DNA from: Chara braunii
Taxonomy: Eukaryota > Streptophyta > Charophyceae > Charales > Characeae
NCBI GenBank assembly: GCA_003427395.1
Contig: BFEA01000882.1
Span: 305,557-326,889 of the forward strand
Reading direction: 5' to 3'
DNA length: 21,333 nucleotides
The number at the start of each line of letters is the position of its first letter. The first letter of the stretch is position 1. Below, piece after piece: positions 10,796 through 19,939 of this stretch. The notes under the pieces are model-generated. The model worked only from the letters and a program-made list of their open reading frames with translations. It ran no database searches and was not told where the DNA came from. The position numbers were made by a program, and so were the translations under genes.

Positions 10796-10866
10796 GGTCG
10801 GTAGGTGCATAGTAATTTTAGTACAATCTATGTGTCTAGCGTTAAAGTTGTATGCACCTACCGACC
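10796..10866. repeat. 71-bp hairpin element with perfect 16-bp inverted ends
   Basis: GGTCGGTAGGTGCATA at 10796-10811 is perfectly complementary to TATGCACCTACCGACC at 10851-10866, with a 39-nt loop. Related but imperfect copies lie at 16553-16627, 17236-17308 and 17597-17669. This copy stands alone, without a neighbouring hammerhead-like element. It could be a minimal inverted-repeat transposon relic or a structured RNA segment. Confidence 0.8.
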
Positions 10867-11105
10867 TCCCCTACGGAACACCTGTTTGAAAGCTCTGACT
10901 TCATTTTCAAAGGTTTTGTTATTTGGATGTTTCTCTGTCACAAATATATAAAAACACAGTAACATGTATAATGAAAGAAGTGTTTGATAGATTATCCGAA
11001 ATGAACGATTTTTCAATAGGTTCATACTAATATGGTCGCGCTTGATGCATCCAGCTTTAAATCCGCCTCACCTCCCAACTTTTTTTCTTTTTTTTTTCCT
11101 CTCCT

Positions 11106-11112
11106 TCACACA

Positions 11113-11148
<36 letters not shown>

Positions 11149-11295
11149 NNNNNNNNNNNNNNNNNNNNNNNNNNNNNNNNNNNNNNNNNNNNNNNNNNNN
11201 NNNNNNNNNNNNNNNNNNNNNNNNNNNNNNNNNNNNNNNNNNNNNNNNNNNNNNNNNNNNNNNNNNNNNNNNNNNNNNNNNNNNNNNNNNNNNNN

Positions 11296-11344
<49 letters not shown>
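11106..11344. repeat. (CA)n microsatellite containing an assembly gap
   Basis: CA repeats at about 11106-11148 and 11296-11344 flank 147 N bases (11149-11295). The gap is probably just more CA repeat of uncertain length. Open frames across it are artefacts. Confidence 0.95.
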
Positions 11345-11350
<6 letters not shown>

Positions 11351-11473
11351 AGTACACAGTCACACGCACACGCTCACTTGCACTCAACCAAACAATGAGC
11401 AAAAGTTCAAATCACTCTTACATTCTGGTTTGTGTCGTTATTGTTTTACGTCCAAAATTTGAAATCAGATAAT

Positions 11474-12839
11474 ATGTCTCAAACTCAAGGCAGAGGAAAG
11501 AGAGCAACATGTACGAGAAGTGCACTGACGGCAACGTTTAAAATTTCACGACGAATGTCGTCAACTGCCGCTGAAGGTGGAAACAAAGATCAAAGAAAAT
11601 TTGTTTCGGAAACGATAGTAGAGAAAACATGTACAAACTCCGATGACCAAGAAAACAGAAGAGGTTCAAAAGAGCGCATTGATATCGATCTGACAAGACA
11701 TAATGAAAAGGAAACAGTCGATCCAACATATGACTTTCGATTTCAGGGATGTGCTGGAAAAAAGGATAAAGCGATAACACTCAACATATTGGAAGAAGGA
11801 AGAAGGGCTCTTTTTGAAGACGAGTGGTATGCAGATGCGTATGATATGTGTCTGCTCGGCGGGTATGGTAAGGGGCGCATGAGAGGACTATGGGGATCCA
11901 GGCCAGAAACAAGGAAGAAGTATGAAGTGAACATAGAGATACATTGTGAATCTGCTTCCTTGCAGTTTTGTGACTTCTATCGGAGAACGTCTAAGTCTTC
12001 AAGAGATCCATGTCGCACGTTTGAGCGATGGAAAATGGTTTCATGGAACTATGATTGATTTCATTTTGCAGTCAAGTCTAATGGAAGCCGCATGTGTCAC
12101 TGAACAAAGTCTTGTTTTTGTATGCTCTGAGATGTGGCATACCATTATCAAAAATAAACAAGCAGTGGATACAAGGATTCCGGATTGCGGGCAAAGGCTG
12201 CCTGAAGGCCGAACGAAAAATTTAGTTTTTTCGTACAGGTCGAAGATTTGGGAAAACAAAATAGTGGTGGTGTCTGTTTGCCACGAGAACCACTGGACAT
12301 TGTTGGTAATGGTGAATGTGGGGAATTTTGTGAAGGGAATCACGAAACAGGGCAAGAAAGGAGCAAGAGTCATCCATTTAAACTCGTTACGAAGTGTTGA
12401 GCTTCCCGATTGGAATCCGTTGCGATATTAAATTCGCGATGAGTTTTTGGTTTGCAATTTAGAAGGACAACGTCCCACATTGTCTGAGGAAACAAGATCA
12501 TGGAACGCATGTAAAAAAATGTTCAGTGAAGATATAATTAATGTAGAATGTGCACAACAAGACAACGGGGACGGTTGTGGACTGTACACATGCATTTATG
12601 GATAGAAGATCATAAGACACTTTGCTAGGTTGACCTGTGCCGATCAGTTTACCGCAAATGGTATTGGGAACGTCATAAATGCTACAAATATGACTCTTCT
12701 GTCATTTCAGAAAAACGGGTAAAGTGATAGAATACATAGCCAAGTATATCGCACTCGGAAAATTTTTTGAAGAATCAAAGATAGTTGATATAGTGAAGAG
12801 ACTATCTTTTGGAGAGCTGGAGGAAGATTTTGAGAATCC
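11474..12839 (+). CDS. Ulp1/SENP-like (C48) cysteine protease
   Basis: Family members cleave SUMO-type isopeptides or, in mobile elements, process proteins. I chose ATG 11474 because it opens a charged N-terminal region (MSQTQGRGKR). A 46-nt GTATGA...TTGCAG intron (11920-11965) moves frame 2 into frame 3, where the fold begins: LSLQEIHVARLSDGKWF, HGTMIDFIL, NHWTLLVM (His 12291-12293), HLNSL (Asn 12381-12383 where Asp is usual), and QQDNGDGCGLYTC (Gln, and Cys at 12576-12578). The domain is interrupted in frame by TAA (12429-12431) and TAG (12603-12605), with homologous-looking sequence continuing after both. A further exon (12711-12839, TGKVIEYIAKY...) is suggested by a TTTCAG acceptor and a CC|GTAAGT donor. 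The donor joining it upstream is uncertain. Either TAR codons encode Gln here or this is a pseudogene. Asp-to-Asn may lower activity. Confidence 0.65.
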
Positions 12840-13716
12840 GTAAGTGTATACTTATGGAGATTATAGCGGTCAATTTTCATCGAGATCATAGAATGACACA
12901 TAATGAAGATGTATTTGCATGTGATTTGTGACAAACGTATTGGTCGTATTGCGAACAGTGGTAGGACAAGAGTTGTCAGTTCTTGACGCAAATATCGTGA
13001 TCATTGAAGCAAGGTCGATTTGAGATTTGATAACAGTCTTCAATTCCTAAGGTAGTTGTCACAGTGTTTGTGGTCGGGTGCATTGCATTTTTTTCGAATG
13101 TTGTAGTGCATATTGCCATATAAGATTGAATGACTTAGATACGGAACATACTTTTACGTAGATGAAGAAAGTTGAATAAGGGGGTGTCGACAATCAATGT
13201 GTGACTTCTATTCTCGTTTTTTGCTACAAGTTGTTGAACATCTTCAAGATAACGAGACTTTGACCAAAAATATTTGTGGTGCTTGTAATGTTCATAAATT
13301 TTTAAACTATCCATGTGTGAATAGTTTTGTACTTTGCATACTTCAAATTTTACCATTACATTTACAACAAAAATTATGTTACTGAAAAATGACTTGAGAA
13401 GGTGTTTCTGATACTTGTAATACTAAAAAATAATTTTAGAAGACATGGATAATCTGTCTTGTAAGATATATATAATTTTCATAAAGATATGCATAAAATT
13501 TAGATATTATTTTTATAAAATGATTCAAATGTACACAATACATGCATAAAATGTTAGAAGGACTCGACTATAAACGGAAAACAACAAGAAAGTATTATTT
13601 TAAATCCACAAAATTTCTAATTCAAAAAATTCATTAAAATATGATGCTATTTTTTTTAAACAACATGAAGTGTATATGAAGATATCTACTTTATTTCTCT
13701 GGACGCTCGATTTGCA
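12840..13716. other. AT-rich non-coding stretch, possibly an intron
   Basis: It opens with GTAAGT at 12840 and ends in CTCGATTTGCAG at 13717, so it could be a single intron of about 880 nt. However, the coding phases of the exons on either side do not match directly. Another small exon may lie inside, or the two genes may be separate. No domain-bearing frame seen. Confidence 0.4.
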
Positions 13717-13717
13717 G

Positions 13718-14211
13718 GGAAGACTAATAGCAGTGTTGCATGCAACAAGTATATGGTTCGATCTCACGGCTGCTTGAACTCTTCAGTACAGATGGCATCG
13801 AGAGAAAAATACGAGGATATATGTAGGAGAAGGAGAGAGCGTCATTACAACATTGAAATGCATGTGAGACAAGCAAAAAAAAAGCAACAGGAAAGAGTTT
13901 GGAGTGCAAATGAAATGCAGTGCGTAGGAAAAGAAGGACATAGTGGACAAAGAAAAAGGGACGATGTATATCGACCGTTGATGAGAACGACGTCAATACC
14001 GAGGACCACGGAACGCATACGTGAGGCATCTATCATATCAACACTCACAAAAAATGTTAATCGGAAAGAAAATGTTGACATTCCAAAGCCACCCAGCAAG
14101 ACAAAAAAGAAGTGTATGAATGATGATCCTCACACACTAAGGAAAACACATTTGGAGAAGGTGGACAATGATCACTGCGAAAAGTTGAAAAAAAACAGGT
14201 AGAGATAATGA
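13718..14211 (+). CDS. Basic, Lys/Arg-rich hypothetical protein (exon?)
   Basis: Frame 1 is open from a good acceptor (GATTTGCAG at 13717) through ATG 13753 or 13795 (MASREKYEDICRRRRERHY). It runs about 150 codons rich in Arg, Lys and Glu, resembling a nuclear, helix-forming segment. At the end it reads KLKKNR, TAG (14200-14202), Arg, TAA, then TGA (14209-14211). Alternatively AACAG|GTAGAG is a splice donor, and a 43-nt intron ending GGGAG (14199-14241) would join it in phase to the acidic frame that follows. No family recognised. It lies on the same strand downstream of the Ulp1-like protease and may be part of the same gene or element. Confidence 0.35.
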
Positions 14212-14227
14212 TTTTTTTTTTCCTAAA

Positions 14228-14635
14228 ATGAAGACAGGGAGAAATGAAGTGAAAAAAAGAGGAGACACTGCTTACGATGAAGAAAGAACGAAAAGTTATG
14301 CGGAGCAAAATCGTACAAAGAAGCCAAGGTATGAAAACAAAGAAGATGATCAATTTTGCGAAATGGATGCAAACGATGAGCAAGCAGAGAAATCGCAGGG
14401 GTCGGAGGACACACCCCACAACAAGGAGGAGTCAGAATCTGCAGTCGATTGGGATGACGAAGGAGAGGACGAAGATGTTGACAAAGACGAACACATTCAG
14501 GACGAGGATGAAGAGGATAACTGTGGACTTACCAAGAACGTTCGATCATCCAAAAAAGTATAGATACATTTTCACGAACCAGTGTAATGTTCTTCAATAT
14601 ATAGGCACGGTTTATGTACTATATTAAAAATGTGA
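14228..14635 (+). CDS. Acidic, charged hypothetical protein (exon?)
   Basis: Frame 2 starts MKTGRNEVKKRGD, passes through a Lys/Arg/Glu-rich part and ends in a strongly acidic segment (DWDDEGEDEDVDKDEHIQDE). The first TAG is at 14561-14563. Under TAR = Gln it runs on to TGA at 14633-14635. Alternatively GTATAG at 14558 is a splice donor. Acidic tails of this kind are common in chromatin or nuclear proteins but are not diagnostic. No family recognised. Confidence 0.35.
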
Positions 14636-14736
14636 TATCAACGAGAAAAAAAAAACGACTATCGGTGCTGACGTTGTTCGTTTTCATTGGTGTCTCGTTT
14701 TATTTCGCTATGAAATGTGCATATTTATTTCTGCAG

Positions 14737-15809
14737 GACAACAAAATTGTAAAACAAGAAAGGTATACAAGAAAGAAGGCCTGGAGAAGAACGATGTGAC
14801 CACGACAGAAACAAACCTGTTATTGCAAAAGAAAACAAAATACAGAATATTTCGGTCCGTTGGGAAGGCATATGCGTATATGTCTGCGGGCGATTGTACG
14901 TTCTACGAGAAAGAGGAACATTTTCTTCAACTAATATTGACCACGGCCAACCAAGTCGGTAGTTGGGCAGCGGAAGGGATTAAAATATATATAGAAAAAT
15001 GCGGGGTACGAGAAATATTCGTCGAATGCAACAGAGTAATGACAACTACCAGGGGGTAGATCTCATGGAATTCGAAACATTAATTTTGGGCTGCGAAAGG
15101 ATATCCTCTTATAAAGGCGGGACAAATCGATAGACATAATATGACAAAAAGGCAGTTGAAACAAGAAATGTCCAAGAATACGACGTGGAGGTGTAACGAC
15201 AGAGAACCATGGGGCGATTCAGCATTCCAGAAAGCGCTTATAAGGATATTTCAACATGCAAGGAAAAAAGAAGGGGTGAGTGTATCTCTCCAACAACTTG
15301 CATTTGCTGAAATGATAATAAGGAACGACGCGCTACAATGTCGACAGACAACATCCTTGAGCGACAAAATTTTCGGATTGGCTGCCATTAAAAAAAACAT
15401 CGTTAAATCGATTTAATCACGGGACGTTGTTGTCAAATTTAACATTTTCAATCTTGACCGTTCAACATCCGTTGGAAGCAACGCTTTCCTTGTTTTTAAA
15501 GCGGGACAGTCAGCGTCGCAAGAAAATGACGTTCGTGACTCTCTCTTCATCAATGAGGATTACTCATTCAGCACCACGGTTCAGATGTGCGGTTCGTCGG
15601 AACGTAGGAATGGAATGCAGGCAAACCGCTAATTTAGATGTTTAGGTACTCAAGTTCGTCAATTTTGTAACTGTATATCATCAAGATTTTGTACACTAAG
15701 GTCTTTCCATATGTTCGGTAAATAAAGATAGGAGATAATTAGAGACAACATAATGCCTACAGGAACTTTAAATGTATATCTGAATATTCTCGAAAATTTA
15801 GAAGTTTGA
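14737..15809 (+). CDS. Unrecognised protein in one frame broken only by TAA/TAG
   Basis: After a clean acceptor (TTATTTCTGCAG at 14736), frame 3 reads as one protein-like stretch. It includes YRIFRSVGKAYAYMSAGDC, a helix-rich region (FLQLILTTANQVGSWAAEG), WAAKGYPLIKAGQIDRHN, WGDSAFQKALIRIFQHARKK, SVSLQQLAFAEMIIRND and DVVVKFNIFNLDRSTSVGSN. It is interrupted by TAG 15057, TAA 15081, TAA 15414 and TAA 15630, then TAA 15723 and TAG 15729, and reaches TGA only at 15807-15809. Protein-like composition persists across the first three. With the standard code these are separate fragments of a pseudogene. With TAR = Gln it is a single exon. The true end is unclear because an AATAAA at 15721-15726 suggests a 3' end near 15630-15740. 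I do not recognise the family. Confidence 0.4.
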
Positions 15810-16447
15810 TTTTGGTGAGGAAGAGGACGGGATACACAACTAGCGCCCTTGTATCAATTTTTTTAATGTCTTGTAGTTGTATTTATGGACAAACTTTGTA
15901 TGAAGAGGTCGATACTATAAATCATTTGTATGTTAGACGATGTTGCAGTTGAATTAGCTCATCACTTCGTTTCATAGAATGTAGGATGACGGTTTTCTGA
16001 GGGTCGGGTCAAACTTTTGAATTTCATGATCGACATTTTATGTAAAAAGATAAAGGCAATATATAACATTTTATATTTTTTATATATTCATAAATATACG
16101 TAATTTGTTGGACATTAGATCCTTATGTTTGTTCTAATGAGATGATTCAAACATCGGAGGGATGGACAATGATATTGGCAACACTGATAACATGTCATAC
16201 GTACTTAAAATTCATGCATGTTTATAAGATCAATCACTCAATCTTCAATGTTGTTAGATATTTTTATGTGACACATATCATATATTTTAAAAAAATTCGA
16301 TATTCAGAGTCGTTGGGAATATGAACGGTGAAATGCAAAACAAAATTTCGGATATATGTTTTTCTATTAGTGGATTGTGATTCTTCTAACGTTGTGGTTT
16401 TAAAATTGAACAGAGTCGGTACTTTTCATAACATCGAATATTTCAAA

Positions 16448-16450
<3 letters not shown>
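15810..16450. other. AT-rich non-coding stretch
   Basis: High A/T content and many stops in all frames. It may include 3' untranslated sequence of the upstream gene. Around 16350, AAATTTCGGATATATG resembles sequence after the last repeat unit near 18020, so this may be the flank of the repeat family. Confidence 0.45.
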
Positions 16451-16486
<36 letters not shown>

Positions 16487-16784
16487 AAGAGAGAGAGAGA
16501 GAGAGAGAGACATTCAATATTGTTTTCCTAAGATCACAAAATAAACAAAATGGTGGTCGACAGGTGCATAGAAATTTGTCTTTGCAGAGTATGATTATCA
16601 TTGTTTTACTATACAGCTACCGACCACTTTTCATTTTCTTTTTGGAAGACATCTCATGTTTTTTCTTGTAAGATATATAAGCCATATTATGACTCCGACG
16701 AAATAGTTTGTCACAATCCCTCATTTGTTGTTATTTTCTCCCTCTACACCTACGGTTTACCTGACAACTCTGTTTAACTGTATA

Positions 16785-16822
<38 letters not shown>

Positions 16823-16884
16823 TATGCATATATATATATATATACAGAGAAAGAGAGAGAGAGAAAGAGAGTGAGAAAGAGCGA
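16451..16884 (+). repeat. Hammerhead/microsatellite unit A
   Basis: Order: (GA)n at about 16455-16511, conserved link ATTCAATATTGTTTTCCTAAG, inverted-repeat hairpin 16553-16627 (arms about 15 of 19 paired), conserved link ending TTTTTTCTTGTAAGATATAT, damaged hammerhead-like core (about 16684-16712), conserved tail to 16783, (TA)n at about 16785-16843 and (GA)n at about 16848-16884. The 5' half of the hammerhead core (CUGAUGA and half of stem II) is deleted. CCGAC, GAAA and TTTGTC remain. Confidence 0.8.
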
Positions 16885-17156
16885 GGGAGAGAAGGAAAGA
16901 TAATAAACAAAGATAAACACATCCAAAGATTCCAAACGCAAAAATTGATCAAAAATGTGTCATCACATCAAAATGAAGCATATTTTTTTTACTCATTATA
17001 TATGCGTTTTCATGTCGTTTTGTTTTATCATGTTACCCAAGCTAAACAGAATTGCGTTGCAGAGTACATACACGTCGATAACTATTCTTGACAATGCAAA
17101 AACCTTCATGGTTTTCCACGTACAGAAACGAAAGACTACAAAAACGAAGTTTTCAA
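16885..17156. other. Spacer between repeat units A and B
   Basis: AT-rich, about 270 bp, absent between units B and C. Its start (AAAATGTGTCATCACATCAAAATG) is loosely similar to sequence after unit C near 18020-18060, which suggests it belongs to a longer version of the repeat. Confidence 0.45.
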
Positions 17157-17472
17157 TGTTGAGAGAGAGACAGAGAGAGGTAGGGAGTTATGTATTCAAT
17201 GTTGTTTTCCTAACATCGCAGAACGAACATAGTGGTGGTCGATAGGCGCATATGAATTTGTCCTTGCAAATATTGATTGTCTTTGTTTTACTGTGCACCT
17301 ACCCACCATTGTCCATTTTTGTACTCAACGACATCTCATGTTTTTTTCTTGTAAGATAAATCATCCTCCTGATGAGTAGGTGAAAGTCCGACGAAAAAGT
17401 GACCCCACTTTCGCCCTACTCGTCTGTTGTCCTTTTCTTTCTCTCTGCCTCCGACCGAGGACAACTCTGTTT

Positions 17473-17516
<44 letters not shown>

Positions 17517-17520
17517 CTAC
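17157..17520 (+). repeat. Hammerhead/microsatellite unit B (tandem, ~360 bp)
   Basis: Same order as unit A: short (GA)n (about 17160-17180), link TATTCAATGTTGTTTTCCTAAC, hairpin 17236-17308, link with TTTTTTTCTTGTAAGATAAATC, hammerhead-like core (17369-17412), conserved tail and (TA)n (about 17476-17513). It is followed directly by unit C, whose matching landmarks lie about 360 bp later. Confidence 0.85.
17363..17480 (+). ncRNA. Hammerhead-ribozyme-like core, unit B
   Basis: CTGATGA at 17369-17375 is exact. Stem II GTAGG/CCGAC (17376-17380, 17388-17392) has one mismatch, with loop TGAAAGT. GAAA lies at 17393-17396. Stem III is six perfect pairs (AAAGTG 17396-17401 with CACTTT 17406-17411, loop ACCC), leaving C17412 as the would-be cleavage nucleotide in a UUC context. 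The tail holds GTTGTCCT and AGGACAAC, an 8-bp stem. Only stem I, between the sequence before CTGATGA and after C17412, is missing or very weak. Confidence 0.6.
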
Positions 17521-17938
17521 AGAGAGAGAGAGATTTCCGGAGAGAGAGGTATATATTCAATATTATTTTCCTAAGATCGCACAGCAAACAAATTGGTGGT
17601 CGGTAGGTGCATACGAATTTGCCTTTGCAAATATTGATTGTCTTTGTTTTACTATGTACCTACCGACCATTGTCTATTTTCTTATCCAATGACCTTTCAT
17701 GTTTTTTTCTTGTAAGATATATCAGTCTCCTGATGAGCAGGTGAAAGTCCGACGAAAAAGTGCCCCTGCTTTCCATGGCGATTCATTTGTTGTCCTTTTC
17801 TCCCTCTTTACCTCCAACCAGGACAACTTTGTTTGACTGTATATATACATATATATATATGTATATATATACATATATATATATATATGTACAGAGAGAG
17901 GGGGGGAGGGAGAGACAGAGAGAGAGAGAGAGAGAGAC
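17521..17938 (+). repeat. Hammerhead/microsatellite unit C (tandem, ~360 bp)
   Basis: Begins with (GA)n (about 17521-17548). It continues with link TATTCAATATTATTTTCCTAAG, hairpin 17597-17669 (16 of 17 arm pairs), link TTTTTTTCTTGTAAGATATATC, hammerhead-like core and tail (17724-17842), interrupted (TA)n (about 17839-17889) and a closing purine/(GA)n tract to about 17938. Confidence 0.85.
17724..17842 (+). ncRNA. Hammerhead-ribozyme-like core, unit C
   Basis: CTGATGA at 17730-17736 is exact. Stem II GCAGG/CCGAC has two mismatches. GAAA lies at 17754-17757. Stem III is AAAG/CTTT plus two wobble pairs (17757-17772, loop CCCC), and C17773 is the would-be cleavage nucleotide. The tail repeats the GTTGTCCT/AGGACAAC stem. 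CAGTC just 5' of the core (17723-17727) can pair with GACTG at the end of the tail, with AT repeats extending outward. This could close the whole structure although standard stem I is absent. Confidence 0.6.
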
Positions 17939-18420
17939 AAAGAAAGAAATAGACAGCCTACTATGCACAAAAGAGAAACACCGTTAAGGGTTACAAAAAC
18001 CAAAATTGGAGCTGGAAAAATTTCGGATACATGACATCAATGCGGACTACACATCAAAAACAATTTATCCCACTCTTAAAATAATCCATATATAATAAGT
18101 TTAACCAATTTTCACTTGTTTTTTTGCATAATTTTGCAACATTTTCCCGCCTTTTTGGACCCACCTAGGCAGCACAAGCTATAGATTCGTGCCCTGACCC
18201 CGTGCACAAATGATGTATGTAGATTGTCCTGTGTTCAGAATAATTTGTTTACTGCGTGTGGAAGTGCTCCTAACTGCATAATTTTATATGTCAGGACGCG
18301 TAAATGAGAGAAAAGAATAATTTCTGGTTATTTATCGACATACGATTGTTTTTGCCGCCTTTCTGACCTCATCGAAGATAGCGTTAAAAAGTACTAAAAA
18401 AAAAACTTAAACAATCTCTT
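17939..18420. other. AT-rich stretch; no gene recognised
   Basis: A-rich and T-rich, with an A run at about 18397-18406. No credible open frame. Confidence 0.5.
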
Positions 18421-18423
18421 AGT

Positions 18424-18484
18424 CGTCCCAATAACATACCTGGGTAACCGTTGAGCTACCTAAACTCAACGGTCACAGTGGGAC
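18424..18484 (-). other. Hairpin with a tRNA A-box-like segment (minus strand)
   Basis: CCGTTGAG (18448-18455) pairs with CTCAACGG (18465-18472), and GTCCCA/TGGGAC flank them. On the minus strand the segment reads GGTAGCTCAACGGTTACCC, close to a tRNA/SINE A-box, with a T run about 50 nt further on. There is no convincing B-box or cloverleaf, so I call it tRNA-like at most. Confidence 0.3.
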
Positions 18485-18778
18485 ATGACCCCGGTAATAA
18501 ACTGGCTTAGAACATTACCTAATTCGACTTATGGGGATGATGCCCTTGAGGGGACCAACCCCCGCAAGAAAATGAAACTATAAAGACTTAACAACTAAAC
18601 AACGATTTCGTAAAAATGGAACACGATATTCGTTAAAATAGGACATTGTATTTTAAATTGGTACTCGCAAGCTTTAAATTTCATGTTAAAATCACCATAT
18701 TTTAGACTTAAATGGAACTTGGGGCTATGAGTATTTAACCTGATGATTGCAATTGACAGACCATAAATCGAAACTGAA

Positions 18779-19450
18779 CTGAAGATTCAAGGCAATCACG
18801 TACTGAGCATGATGGTTCAAGTGTGGATTCCATTGCACTTCCCTAAATTTTGTAACTTAAAAAACGTTACGGTAATTCGTATCCATAAATTAGAACTTTA
18901 TCGAACTTCAAGACTAACTTCTAGGCAATAACACGGTAAGCGAGATGGTTTAAGTATGGATTCCATCGCACTTTATGGAAGACTAACTTGAAGGCAATCA
19001 CACGGTAAACGAGATGGTTTAAGTATGGATTCCATCGCACTTTGATAATTTATGTAACTTAAAAGACGTAACTGGTGGACTTGCTAAATTGGAACTGAAT
19101 CGAAGAGTTAACTTTAAGGCAATCACACAGTTTACCGTCTGATTGCCTTAGAGTTAAGTATGCATTCCATCACACTTTGATAATTTATGTTACTTAAAAG
19201 ACATTACCGGCATGTCTTTGTCATACATTGAAATTCGCAGACACTCGAAGGTGCACGTGCTAAGACATTGAACGAGAAGGTTTTGAATGACCTCAGAGTC
19301 TGCATGAATTTTGACTAATTTTGAGTGGGGCGTATTTAGCATGACATTGTGTCAAGCAGAAATTGGATGTCAATAAAATAGTTGATGCAATCACACGGCA
19401 AACGAGATGGCAAACGAGATGGTTTAAGTACTATGAATTCCGTCGCACGT
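18779..19450. repeat. Degenerate tandem/dispersed repeat (AAGGCAATCAC / GATTCCATCGCAC)
   Basis: At least five loose units, spaced roughly 75-150 bp (one gap longer), share AAGGCAATCAC, CGAGATGGTTTAAGTATG, GATTCCATCGCACTTT and sometimes ATAATTTATGTAACTTAAAAGAC (for example near 18790, 18930, 18990, 19116 and 19385). One unit holds an 18-bp near-palindrome. No reading frame is conserved between units. Confidence 0.7.
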
Positions 19451-19939
19451 CGGCAAATAACCATAAACTGACATGACATTATCATGAACTTAAAATCAAG
19501 TGAGTACCATGAATTCCGTCTCACTTCAAGAAATATCGTAACAAGATTGAACTACGAATGCTGTGTCTAAATTAAATGCTACGAGCTGCCACAATCTAAA
19601 CTTTCGAAACGGTTTTCGCTATCATATATAAATGTAAAGCATCTACAAGCGTCCCCGAGCATCTACATAATTTCTGTATCTTCTCCAGAACCACGCAATC
19701 CACATGCGCAAGGGCGAATGGGATACAAATAATCATGTCTCATTTCTTCTGTCGCACAGCCTACACAATACGTGACATGCACACGCGAGCAAAAACGAAA
19801 TGTCGGTAAAGTGAAAACATCAACACATGATGAAGTTAACTTCAGAAATTGCTTAACCACGACCCAACCATCCGAGAAACATCAACCCTAAACTGTGTTT
19901 AAAATCTGCTAACTCGTCGTACAACAGACTCGTCACAAT
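19451..19939. other. No gene recognised; 3' flank of the minus-strand DUF7869 gene
   Basis: The 19663-19860 minus frame is Cys-rich, short and featureless, and lies in the likely 3' untranslated region of the next gene. A last GAATTCCGTC-CAC copy of the neighbouring repeat appears near 19510. Confidence 0.45.

Noticed and set aside
11032-11472. Long frames across 11106-11344
   Set aside because: They depend on 147 undetermined bases and a CA repeat.
13753-13780. B-box-like GGTTCGATCTC near 13757
   Set aside because: It lies in an open coding frame and has no accompanying Pol III signals.
18779-19450. CRISPR-like array
   Set aside because: Units are long, degenerate and irregularly spaced, in eukaryotic DNA; there are no short identical repeats with unique spacers.
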